From Sulfurimonas sp. UBA6792 (GTDB taxonomy: Bacteria > Campylobacterota > Campylobacteria > Campylobacterales > Sulfurimonadaceae), in the NCBI GenBank assembly GCA_002452425.1, contig DKFQ01000083.1, positions 1 through 23,775 of the forward strand: a DNA stretch of 23,775 nt. The letters run 5' to 3'. Numbering within the stretch: position 1 is the first letter of the stretch; each line of letters starts with the position of its first letter. Made by a program: the position numbers and the translations under genes. Below are positions 12,278 through 19,910 of the stretch, piece after piece. The notes under the pieces were generated by a model. The model was given only the letters and a program-made list of their open reading frames with translations. It searched no databases and was not told where the DNA came from.

Positions 12278-13887
12278 AAAAGCGCCCTTGAGAAAGAACT
12301 AAGTATATTTTCATCTCCCACAAGAGAGACAACACCGCCTTTGTTAAGGTCTTTTAGGACACTCTCTTGAACTCCCGAGAGGACTATTTTTACCCCTGCA
12401 TGCTGCAAGATTTTTATCATCTCTTCAAAGTTATGCAGAGCCGTTGCATCGACAAAAGGGACGTGGCGCATGCGGATGATGAGGATTTGGCTCTGAAAGC
12501 CTATATTTTTAATGATTTCAGAGTACTGTTTTGCAGAGGCAAAAAAGAGCGGACCGCTTATCTCGTAGATGCTTATGCCCTCCGGAACATTGGAGTAATC
12601 CTCAAGAACGTCGCTGTCTATGCGAGCTGAGGGAGCTACACCCAAATCTGCCATTCGTTTCATAAAAAGAAGCGAGGAGAGTACAACGCCTATCTGAATG
12701 GCAGCAGTCAAATCGACAAATACCGTGAGTAAAAAGGTACTTAGCAAAACGATGATATCAAATGGAGAAGCCCTAAGTATGGAGACAAAAGAACGCCATT
12801 CGCTCATGTTATAGGAGACGACTATCAAGATTCCTGCCAAACAAGCCATAGGGATAAGTTTTGCGTAACTTGCAAAAACAAGCATGATAAAAAGAAGTGT
12901 GAGTGCATGAACTATGCCCGCTATGGGTGTTCTCGCACCGTTTTTGACATTGGTTGCAGTTCTGGCGATTGCTCCCGTTGCGGCGATACCCCCAAAAAAG
13001 GGAGTGATAACATTGGCTATACCTTGTGCTATAAGCTCCGTGTTAGAGCGGTGTTTTGCGCTTATCATACCATCTGCCACAACTGCCGAGAGAAGAGACT
13101 CAACACCGCCAAGAAGAGCGATGGTAAGAGCAGGGGCGATGTACATGTGGAGCGTGCTAAGCTCTACAGACGGGAGCGCAAAACTAAAACTGCTGGGAAT
13201 CTCACCAAAAAAAGACTCGATCGTAGTTACGGGAATAGCAAATATTTGAACGATAAGCGTTATAAGTATGATGGCGAGAAATGAGCCTGGGATTTTTGTC
13301 GTGATATGTTTGGAGTAGAGTGTAATAAGTATGGTTGTAGCGGTAATTGCCACGGCATAAAGGTTGGCTTCATTTAGGTGTGAGAAGTAAACCATCCACT
13401 TTTCATAAAATTCCGACGGTAGTTTGTCGATAGGAAGCCCAAGCGCATCTTTTATCTGGGTGGAGAAGATAACGACCGCAATACCGCTTGTAAAGCCTAC
13501 AATGAGCGGATGGGGAAAGTATTTGAGAAGATTGCCAAGGCGCAAAAGCCCAAAAACAATCAAAATAACCCCTGCCATCATGGTAGAGACCATCAAACCA
13601 TCCACGCCGTACTGTTCAACTATAGCATAGAGGATGACGATAAAAGCTCCCGTCGGACCGCCGATTTGAACTCTGCTGCCGCCTAAAAATGAGATGATAA
13701 AACCCGCAACGATAGCTGTAATTAACCCTTTTTCTGGCGATACACCGGAAGCCACCGCAAAAGCGATAGAGAGAGGAAGAGCAACGATGCCCACCACGAT
13801 GCCCGCAAAGATATCGGTAACAAGCTGCTCTTTGCTTATGCCAGATTTGAGCAGCGTAAAGAGTTTAGGTTCGAAAAGTTTGCTCAT
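12229..13887 (-). CDS. SulP family anion transporter with STAS domain
   Basis: This 552-residue inner-membrane protein has the SulP transmembrane core (about residues 20-415) and a C-terminal STAS domain (about 440-540). Visible family features are DIFAGIVVGIVALPLSIAFAVASGV near the start, QIGGPTGAFIVILYAIV, VGFTSGIAVVIFSTQIKDALGL, LLGGVESLLSAVVADGM, ELIAQGIANVITPFFGGIAATGAIARTATN and, in the STAS domain, MRHVPFVDATALHNFEEM. SulP members carry sulfate, bicarbonate, C4-dicarboxylates or other anions, so the substrate cannot be set from sequence alone. In an autotrophic sulfur oxidiser, bicarbonate or sulfate would both make sense. It starts one nucleotide after the valS stop and is likely cotranscribed. 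Its C-terminal 16 codons overlap the convergent EAL gene. Confidence 0.94.
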   Translation of the reverse strand: MSKLFEPKLFTLLKSGISKEQLVTDIFAGIVVGIVALPLSIAFAVASGVSPEKGLITAIVAGFIISFLGGSRVQIGGPTGAFIVILYAIVEQYGVDGLMVSTMMAGVILIVFGLLRLGNLLKYFPHPLIVGFTSGIAVVIFSTQIKDALGLPIDKLPSEFYEKWMVYFSHLNEANLYAVAITATTILITLYSKHITTKIPGSFLAIILITLIVQIFAIPVTTIESFFGEIPSSFSFALPSVELSTLHMYIAPALTIALLGGVESLLSAVVADGMISAKHRSNTELIAQGIANVITPFFGGIAATGAIARTATNVKNGARTPIAGIVHALTLLFIMLVFASYAKLIPMACLAGILIVVSYNMSEWRSFVSILRASPFDIIVLLSTFLLTVFVDLTAAIQIGVVLSSLLFMKRMADLGVAPSARIDSDVLEDYSNVPEGISIYEISGPLFFASAKQYSEIIKNIGFQSQILIIRMRHVPFVDATALHNFEEMIKILQHAGVKIVLSGVQESVLKDLNKGGVVSLVGDENILSSFSRALFYAKELLPSSAEGSPR

Positions 13888-13888
13888 T

Positions 13889-16516
13889 TTAGTTTTGCAG
13901 TGAGTGTAACTGCTCTCTTACTTTTGTCTGCTTATCCTGCGCATCTGCCAGAAGTTCACGGTTTTTTGCCAAAACATCCTCCGGAGCATTTGCGACAAAG
14001 CGTTCATTGTTCAACATGCCGCCGATTTTGTCTATCTCTTTTTGAAGCTTCTCATCCTGCTTTGTGAGACGGCTGATGATAGGCGTGAGGTCGATGCTTT
14101 GTGTCGGGATAAAGGTTTCGCACTTTTGAGAGATGTCGCTTATCGCATTTTCTACTTTTGTATCCGTAAACTCCACAACTTCCACTTTTGCAAGTCTTGA
14201 GATAAACGGCTTCATCGACTCTTGCTCTTTCTCCGAGATACCGTCTATCTTGACATAGGCTTTTTCTATCTTTTGGTTTGCCAAATCAACCAAAACTTTG
14301 GCACGGCGGATAGAGACGATAGCGTCCATGATAAGCTCAAATTTCGCCTCATCCCTCTCTCGTTTTTTAGTTTTAAACGGATACTTCATCAGCATGATTG
14401 ACTCATCGCTCTCTAAGCTCGTGCCTGAGAGTTCATGGTAGAGATACTCTGTGATGAACGGCATAAACGGATGCAGAAGCTTCATCGCCTCTTTAAAAAT
14501 CGCTCCAAGCTCTACGATAGCACCTTTGTCTGCCTTGCTAAGTTCAATTCCCCAGTCACAAAACTCATTCCATAAAAAGCGGTAAAGCACCGTTGCGGCG
14601 TCGTTAAATCTGTACTCATCAAAACACGCGCGAACCTCAAGTGTAGCCATGTTGAGGCGAGAGAGCATATATCTTCCGAGGTCGCTCTCAACACAAAAGC
14701 CTCTCAAATCAGGGAATGTTTCAACATTCATCTGAAGGAATTTCACCGCATTGTAGAGTTTGTTTGTAAAGTTACGGTTCTGTTCCAGCTTGTCCGTACT
14801 CATACGGATATCACGCCCTTGAGCCGCAGAGATGGCAAGGGTGAAACGGAGTATGTCGGCACTGTACTTCTCAACCATGTCCAGCGGGTCGATAACATTG
14901 CCTTTTGATTTTGACATCTTTTGTCCATGCTCATCACGAACGAGTGCATGAAGATAGATGTGGTTAAACGGAAGTTCGCCAATGAAACTCTCGCCCATCA
15001 TCATCATTCTAGCTACCCAGAAAAAGAGGATGTCAAAACCTGTGATAAGAAGCGAGTTTGGATAAAAATCTTTCATATCTTGTGAAGTGAAAAGCTTGTC
15101 CATATCAACATCGCCATTTCCCCAGCCAAGCGTTGAAAACGGCCATAGTGCGGAGCTAAACCAAGTATCAAGCACATCGGGGTCTTGAGAGATGTTTTTT
15201 GAAGCACACTTTGGACACGCATGCTCTGCATCCTTAAGACTTGCCCACTCATGGTCACAATCGCCGCAGTAAAAAATAGGGATTTGATGCCCCCACCAAA
15301 GCTGACGAGAGATACACCAGTCACGCAAATCTCCCATCCAAGAGTTGTAGGAGTTTATCCAATGCGGCGGGAAAAATTTCGCTTCGCCGTTGTTAGTTTT
15401 TTCAATCGACTTCTTTGCCACTTCGCTTCTGACAAACCACTGTTTTGAGATGTAAGGTTCGACTACATTTTTACATCTGTAGCAGTGTCCGACTTGATGT
15501 TTGTGGTCTTCAATTTTTACTATAAAGCCCTCATCTTGAAGTTTTTTGACGATAATCTCACGAGCTGCAAGTCTCTCTAAGCCAGCAAACTCCCCCGCAT
15601 ACTCGTTTAAAATTCCTTTTTCGTCAAAAACGGTGATGAACTCCAAGTCGTGTCTTTTGCCAACTTCATAGTCGTTTTGGTCGTGTGCGGGAGTGACTTT
15701 TACCACACCCGTTCCAAAGGACATATCTACATGCTCATCGGCGATGATGGCTACTTCTCTGCTTGTAAGCGGAAGTTTTACTTTTTTGCCTAAAAGATGC
15801 TTGTAGCGTTCATCTTGGGGATGCACCATAACGGCAGTATCGCCGAAGTAGGTTTCAGGTCTCGTTGTTGCAACTTCTACAAAGCCGCTTCCGTCCGCAA
15901 ACGGGTAGCGGATGTGGTAAAACTTGCCGTCATGGTCTTCATGCTCAACCTCTATGTCGCTAAGTGCGCCGTCATGTGTACACCAGTTTACCATGTAGTT
16001 TCCACGAACGATAAGCCCTTGGTTGTAGAGATGGACAAACGCCTCTTTCACGGACTTTTGAAGCCCCTCATCCATGGTAAATCTCTCACGCTTCCAAGCG
16101 GGACTTACACCCATTTTGCGAAGCTGTGAAGTCATGATGCCTGCTGATTCCTCTTTCCACGCCCACGCTCTCTTTAAAAACGCCTCTCTGCCTATCTCTT
16201 CTTTGGTCGTTCCCTCTGCAAGAAGCTGTTTTTCAACGACATTTTGCGTCGCAATCCCCGCATGGTCAGTCCCAGGTTGCCAAAGAGTTTTGTACCCATC
16301 CATTCTTTTGTAACGGGTGATGATGTCTTGAAGTGTAAAAGTGAGTGCATGACCGATGTGCAGGCGACCCGTAACATTTGGCGGAGGCATCATGATGGAG
16401 AAATTTTTTCCCTCTTCTTGAATGGCTTTGTTTCCATCTACTTCAAAGTAGCCTCTCTCTTCCCAAATTTTATAAAATTTATCTTCCGTAAGTTGCGGTT
16501 CGTAGCTGTTTGACAT
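13889..16516 (-). CDS. valS: Valyl-tRNA synthetase
   Basis: ValS charges tRNA(Val) and edits misactivated threonine. The 875-residue class Ia enzyme has PPPNVTGRLHIGHALT with the HIGH motif at residues 53-56 and KMSKS at 533-537. The CP1 editing domain lies between them, with TTRPETYFGDTAVMVHP and GTGVVKVTPAHDQND as conserved editing-site segments. DWCISRQLWWGHQIPIFYC leads into a zinc-ribbon-like stretch (CGDC, then CPKC), and LDTWFSSALWPFSTLGW follows. The C-terminal 70 residues form the coiled-coil arm that contacts tRNA. AAGG lies upstream of the ATG. The SulP transporter gene follows after one nucleotide, an apparently non-functional pairing. Identity is secure. Confidence 0.98.
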   Translation of the reverse strand: MSNSYEPQLTEDKFYKIWEERGYFEVDGNKAIQEEGKNFSIMMPPPNVTGRLHIGHALTFTLQDIITRYKRMDGYKTLWQPGTDHAGIATQNVVEKQLLAEGTTKEEIGREAFLKRAWAWKEESAGIMTSQLRKMGVSPAWKRERFTMDEGLQKSVKEAFVHLYNQGLIVRGNYMVNWCTHDGALSDIEVEHEDHDGKFYHIRYPFADGSGFVEVATTRPETYFGDTAVMVHPQDERYKHLLGKKVKLPLTSREVAIIADEHVDMSFGTGVVKVTPAHDQNDYEVGKRHDLEFITVFDEKGILNEYAGEFAGLERLAAREIIVKKLQDEGFIVKIEDHKHQVGHCYRCKNVVEPYISKQWFVRSEVAKKSIEKTNNGEAKFFPPHWINSYNSWMGDLRDWCISRQLWWGHQIPIFYCGDCDHEWASLKDAEHACPKCASKNISQDPDVLDTWFSSALWPFSTLGWGNGDVDMDKLFTSQDMKDFYPNSLLITGFDILFFWVARMMMMGESFIGELPFNHIYLHALVRDEHGQKMSKSKGNVIDPLDMVEKYSADILRFTLAISAAQGRDIRMSTDKLEQNRNFTNKLYNAVKFLQMNVETFPDLRGFCVESDLGRYMLSRLNMATLEVRACFDEYRFNDAATVLYRFLWNEFCDWGIELSKADKGAIVELGAIFKEAMKLLHPFMPFITEYLYHELSGTSLESDESIMLMKYPFKTKKRERDEAKFELIMDAIVSIRRAKVLVDLANQKIEKAYVKIDGISEKEQESMKPFISRLAKVEVVEFTDTKVENAISDISQKCETFIPTQSIDLTPIISRLTKQDEKLQKEIDKIGGMLNNERFVANAPEDVLAKNRELLADAQDKQTKVREQLHSLQN

Positions 16517-16554
16517 GGTTGTTTACCTTGATTTTTCTGGTTTAAAAGTTCGCG

Positions 16555-16560
16555 ATTATA
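16555..16560 (-). promoter_or_regulatory. Candidate -10 element for valS
   Basis: TATAAT on the minus strand lies about 39 nt before the valS ATG, giving a leader of about 32 nt. That is too short for a T-box, which this phylum in any case rarely uses. Confidence 0.5.
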
Positions 16561-16593
16561 GCTAAAATCTAGTGAGTATTAACTTATCAAAGG

Positions 16594-16599
16594 TACAAT
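16594..16599 (+). promoter_or_regulatory. Candidate -10 element for rubrerythrin
   Basis: TACAAT lies 30 nt upstream of the ATG at 16630, with AAAGGA as ribosome binding site. The same TACAAT form recurs at 8170 and 22975 in this window. No convincing PerR or Fur operator was seen. Confidence 0.5.
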
Positions 16600-16629
16600 C
16601 TATGCCCATAAAACAACAAAGGAATCATC

Positions 16630-17127
16630 ATGCCAAATACAAAAGAGAATTTAGAAGTAGCATTTAGCGGAGAGAGCGGAGCGTACCAAAAGTACAGCGC
16701 ATTTGCGAAACAAGCGCAAAAAGACGGTTTTACAAATATCGCAAAGCTTTTCCGTACAACGGCAGAAGCTGAGAAAATCCACGCTGAGGGTCACTTAAAG
16801 GCGATGGACAAGATAGGTTCAACGCTAGAGAACCTCGAAGCGGCAATCAGCGGAGAGACTTACGAGTATGAAGATATGTACCCGCCGATGTATGAACAAG
16901 CAGTTGCTGAGGGGCATAAAGCAAAAAAGATGTTTGGATGGGCATTAGAGGCTGAAAAAGTTCATGCCGAGCTTTACAAAAAAGCCCTTGAAGCAGTTCG
17001 TGAGGGAAGAGACCTCGATGAAGTAGGGATTTATCTCTGTCCTCTGTGTGGTTACATAGAGATAGGAGAGCCAACACAAAATTGTCCGGTTTGTGGCGTA
17101 AAACCCTCTGGATTTGTGCAGATTTAA
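16630..17127 (+). CDS. rbr: Rubrerythrin
   Basis: Rubrerythrin is a cytoplasmic diiron protein that reduces hydrogen peroxide, using a rubredoxin-type iron to pass electrons. The 165-residue protein has the four-helix domain with diiron ligands E15 in the first helix, E48 and H51 in EAEKIH, a Glu near residue 91-94, and E109 and H112 in EAEKVH. The C-terminal rubredoxin-like domain binds iron through C137 and C140 (CPLCG) and C152 and C155 (CPVCG). All expected ligands are present and the length is a little below that of the longest members. It is a single gene in a divergent position to valS and convergent with napL. It fits oxygen-sensitive, microaerophilic metabolism. Confidence 0.95.
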   Translation: MPNTKENLEVAFSGESGAYQKYSAFAKQAQKDGFTNIAKLFRTTAEAEKIHAEGHLKAMDKIGSTLENLEAAISGETYEYEDMYPPMYEQAVAEGHKAKKMFGWALEAEKVHAELYKKALEAVREGRDLDEVGIYLCPLCGYIEIGEPTQNCPVCGVKPSGFVQI

Positions 17128-17138
17128 ATACATTTGCC

Positions 17139-17169
17139 TTTGTTCGCAATGAGTGTTGTTGCGAACAAA
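17139..17169. terminator. Perfect 11-bp inverted repeat between rubrerythrin and napL
   Basis: TTTGTTCGCAA (17139-17149) is followed after 9 nt by its exact complement TTGCGAACAAA (17159-17169). It fills the gap between two convergent genes and ends 1 nt before the napL stop codon. It probably serves as a bidirectional terminator or 3' stabiliser, although no clear T-run follows on either strand. Confidence 0.5.
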
Positions 17170-17170
17170 A

Positions 17171-18124
17171 TCACTTTGCATCTAGCTTCCAAAAGTAAAG
17201 CGTTCCCCCCTCATCAGCAGTGAGCAGTTCGCTATTTGAGATAAAATCTATTTTTACTATTTTCGTCGTATGTTTTTTGAGCAGATACAACTCTTTGAGC
17301 TTCTCTGTTTCTACCACCGCGATATCGTCATCCTCATTTTTGCTAAATGCTACTTGCGTTGCATCGGGGCTTAGTGCTACGCTGCTTATGAAAAAATCTG
17401 CGTTTGTCATCGTGAAGCTCTTTGGAGATTTGTAGAGCACAAGGCGTTTGTCTTTGCCACCTGTTGCGAGCATGCCACTTTTGTAGTCAAGAGCAAAGAT
17501 ATCTCGCTTATTTGCCTCCTCATAGCGCTCTATAACCTTGCCGCTTTGAGTCTCTATCTTGTAGAGCGTTGGAGCTTCATCTGCGCTATAGAGTACTTTT
17601 TTATCTTCACTGAGCGCAAAGTCAGAAAAACTTGCCTCGCTTAAGTGGTTTTTGTAGAGAATGGCTCTTTTTGTTATGTCAAAAAGGAGGATTTCATTCT
17701 CCATTGTGCCGATGATGATTTGGTTGGCATTTACAAACTTTATCTCTTTTGGAGCTATCTTTTGTGAGGCGTCTAAAAGTTTGGTAAGCTTTTTTTGCTC
17801 GTACACGTAGATGTCTCCCCATGAATCTAAATTTCTGGTAGAGAAGATGATTTTGCCCTCCAGAGTATCTACGCTTGTAACGATAATGCCAACCGTGTCA
17901 CCTAAGATATTTTGCTGTGTGGGGATGGTGATTTTTTCTAAAATTTTGCCGCTTGAGAGGTCATAGACCATAACGCTGCTCTCTCTTGTGGAGACGATAA
18001 GTCTGTTCTCCTCTCTTACAAAATCAGTGGTTGCATCGCCTACTTTGATGCTTTTGTAGGGCGTTAGCTCTTTGGCAAAAAGAGCATAAACCCCCAAAAA
18101 TAGAAAAATAAAATAAAATTTCAT
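17171..18124 (-). CDS. napL: NapL-like periplasmic WD40 beta-propeller protein
   Basis: The 317-residue protein has a Sec signal peptide (MKFYFIFLFLGVYALFA, then KELTPY) and degenerate WD40-type repeats with strands such as SSVMVYDLSSGKILEKI, NEILLFDITKRAILYKNH, MLATGGKDKRLVLYKS and LLTADEGGTLYFWKL. NapL of Campylobacter and Wolinella nap clusters is a protein of this kind and size that supports periplasmic nitrate reductase, with an unclear molecular role. The ATG at 18124 overlaps the napH stop by 4 nt, confirming one operon with napG and napH. The NapL name rests on fold, size and context, since WD40 proteins vary greatly. No downstream nap gene follows here. Confidence 0.75.
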   Translation of the reverse strand: MKFYFIFLFLGVYALFAKELTPYKSIKVGDATTDFVREENRLIVSTRESSVMVYDLSSGKILEKITIPTQQNILGDTVGIIVTSVDTLEGKIIFSTRNLDSWGDIYVYEQKKLTKLLDASQKIAPKEIKFVNANQIIIGTMENEILLFDITKRAILYKNHLSEASFSDFALSEDKKVLYSADEAPTLYKIETQSGKVIERYEEANKRDIFALDYKSGMLATGGKDKRLVLYKSPKSFTMTNADFFISSVALSPDATQVAFSKNEDDDIAVVETEKLKELYLLKKHTTKIVKIDFISNSELLTADEGGTLYFWKLDAK

Positions 18125-18945
18125 GCTCCCTCCTTCAACTGTTTTGCTATGCCCACGATAGAGACCTCAAATGCGCCGCTATCGCAAACCTCTATACATC
18201 TGGCACATTTTATGCACTCTTTTCCTGTGACGATATGGCTCTGCTTGCCCACGGCGTGCAAGATTTGCACCTCTGGGCAGACTAAAAAGCACTCTTGTGA
18301 GTGGATGCATTTGTCCACATCATGCGTGATTTTGATAAGCGAGTATTTGCCAACGAGAGCATTGAAGCCGCCAAGCGGGCAGATGTGTCCGCACCAGCCA
18401 TATTTTTGGGAGAAAAGGTCAAAGAAAAAGAGTGCTAAGAGAAAAAACCACCCCATCCCAAAACCAAAGATGACACCTCTGTGCGCTATGCCGATGGGGC
18501 TGATGACCTCAAATGCCGAAACAGAAAAGAGAAATGAGAGAAGAAGTGTCAGCGCGATCACCCAGTAGCGAATTTGACGGCTCAAAAGAGATGGAACATC
18601 TTTGCTCCCAAGACCAAGTTTTCTTCTGAGCGCGGCGGCGGTTTCGGTGATGATGTTTACGGGGCAAATCCATGAGCAAAAAAATCTCCCTCCCAAAACT
18701 GCGTAAAAAAGCAAAACGACCAAAGCGCCGACTAAGATATCTGCCGAGATAACCGCTCCTGCAAAAAATGTTTGAAGCGTTGCAAAAGGGTCGCTAAGCG
18801 GGATAAAGCCAAGTAAAAGAGATGAGCTTAAGTTCCCCTTTACCATCTCCCATCCATAGAGATTTGCCAAAAAGTAGCTGCCAAGCACAAGAAGTTGCGT
18901 GGTGCGGCGTGCGAGATAGTATCTGTATTTGAAGATTTTATTCAT
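18121..18945 (-). CDS. napH: NapH-type ferredoxin quinol dehydrogenase membrane subunit
   Basis: NapH is an inner-membrane polyferredoxin that takes electrons from quinol and passes them to periplasmic NapG. The 274-residue protein shows four hydrophobic segments, two cytoplasmic-side CX3CP motifs (C90/C94 in CSWICP; C185/C189 in CGHICP), and two C-terminal 4Fe-4S regions. The second, C244, C247, C250 and C254, is complete. The first reads CIHSQECFLVCP: Cys213, Cys219 and Cys223 are present, but Ser216 is where a ferredoxin-type CX2CX2CX3C motif would place its second Cys. That cluster may be altered or three-Cys ligated. The gene overlaps napG by 8 nt and napL by 4 nt. A NosH-like or other NapH paralogue remains possible. 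Confidence 0.85.
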   Translation of the reverse strand: MNKIFKYRYYLARRTTQLLVLGSYFLANLYGWEMVKGNLSSSLLLGFIPLSDPFATLQTFFAGAVISADILVGALVVLLFYAVLGGRFFCSWICPVNIITETAAALRRKLGLGSKDVPSLLSRQIRYWVIALTLLLSFLFSVSAFEVISPIGIAHRGVIFGFGMGWFFLLALFFFDLFSQKYGWCGHICPLGGFNALVGKYSLIKITHDVDKCIHSQECFLVCPEVQILHAVGKQSHIVTGKECIKCARCIEVCDSGAFEVSIVGIAKQLKEGA

Positions 18946-19747
18946 GGTAAAGCCCCTTTAAGATGCCATCGACATCATTGACGTTTTCAAGCGCGCTTTT
19001 TTCATTGCGTTTGGTCTTCTCCATGGTAACATCCGACGTCTTTTGCTTTGCTCGTGCCTCATCCTCTCTGTCCCACCCCACAACATAGTGTGAGCCTCGT
19101 TCATAAGCCGATAAAAAGAGGGGAAATACTTTGATAGACGGGGTGTTGGTAGGGCAGGCGTGTTCGCACAGACCGCATCCGGTGCAGGCTTCTGGGTTGA
19201 CGACGGGGGTGAGATAAGCGTGCATTCCCGTGCGCTCATTTCGCTCATTTTTTTGCATGATGGCGATATCTTCAAGCGGGCAGGCACGTATGCACATGAC
19301 ACATTGAAGCCCCAAATGCGCCAAGCATGACTCGGTGTTAACTCGTGCTAGCCCCATTTTGGCGTTGTTGATGGAGAATTGCTCTTTTTTGGTAAGCAGT
19401 TCAAGGTTGAGCGCATCTGTTGGACATGCACTCGCACACGGAACATCGATGCAGAGGCGGCACGCATTTTCTCGTGGGGTAAAGTATGGCGTACCTGTCG
19501 GTACATCATCGGAAACGGTAGCGAGCTTGAGTACATCAAACGGACAAGCACTTACACACATACCGCAATGCAGACAGGATGCTAGAAAATCTTTTTCGCT
19601 AAGCGCAGCAGGAGGGCGAAGAGCAAGCGTTTGCGCTTGGGACTTTGTAAGATACGCACTCCACACAACACCGCCCAAAAGAGTATAACCTATGCCATAA
19701 ACGCTTTTTTGTAAAAAAGATCTTCTATTTAACTCTTTTTCTTGCAT
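18938..19747 (-). CDS. napG: NapG-type periplasmic ferredoxin, Tat-exported
   Basis: NapG forms a quinol dehydrogenase with NapH and carries electrons in the periplasm. The 269-residue protein starts with a twin-arginine signal (NRRSFLQK, then a hydrophobic stretch to about residue 38), fitting folded export with Fe-S clusters. Four 4Fe-4S sites are visible: C58, C61, C64, C68; C96, C99, C104, C108; C141, C149, C152, C156; and C188, C191, C194, C198. The charged C-terminal tail is variable in the family. AAAGGGG precedes the ATG. The gene opens a napG-napH-napL operon, but napA, which precedes napG in typical Campylobacterota clusters, is not upstream; a helicase gene is divergent there. MauM-like annotation is an alternative name for the same family. 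Confidence 0.88.
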   Translation of the reverse strand: MQEKELNRRSFLQKSVYGIGYTLLGGVVWSAYLTKSQAQTLALRPPAALSEKDFLASCLHCGMCVSACPFDVLKLATVSDDVPTGTPYFTPRENACRLCIDVPCASACPTDALNLELLTKKEQFSINNAKMGLARVNTESCLAHLGLQCVMCIRACPLEDIAIMQKNERNERTGMHAYLTPVVNPEACTGCGLCEHACPTNTPSIKVFPLFLSAYERGSHYVVGWDREDEARAKQKTSDVTMEKTKRNEKSALENVNDVDGILKGLYHE

Positions 19748-19780
19748 GTTCTACCCCTTTGAAACATTGCAGATAGAACC

Positions 19781-19786
19781 ATTATA
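19781..19786 (-). promoter_or_regulatory. Candidate -10 element for napG-napH-napL
   Basis: TATAAT on the minus strand lies about 33 nt upstream of the napG ATG at 19747, predicting a start near 19774. It shows that this napGHL block has its own promoter and is not the tail of a longer nap operon. No clear CRP/FNR-type palindrome was recognised nearby. Confidence 0.55.
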
Positions 19787-19875
19787 GTGATAGTTTTTTT
19801 AAATTCTATTGAAAGGTCGTATTATTTTTTGTTATAAAACATATTAGGTAAAATCTGGGTTTAAACCTTTCTAAG

Positions 19876-19881
19876 TATAAT
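19876..19881 (+). promoter_or_regulatory. Candidate -10 element for the UvrD-like helicase
   Basis: TATAAT sits 30 nt upstream of the GTG start at 19911, with AGGAG at 19901-19905 as ribosome binding site. This gives a leader of about 23 nt. Confidence 0.55.
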
Positions 19882-19910
19882 CACGCTTCAAAATTACCGT
19901 AGGAGCAGAT

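Noticed and set aside
12907..13284. Plus-strand open frames of 111-125 codons antisense to the SulP gene
   Set aside because: They lie opposite a well-conserved transporter, have implausible compositions and lack ribosome binding sites; they are by-products of its codon usage.
15797..16129. 110-codon plus-strand frame opposite valS
   Set aside because: The valS frame is fully conserved here through the editing domain; the antisense frame has no start signal or recognisable domain.
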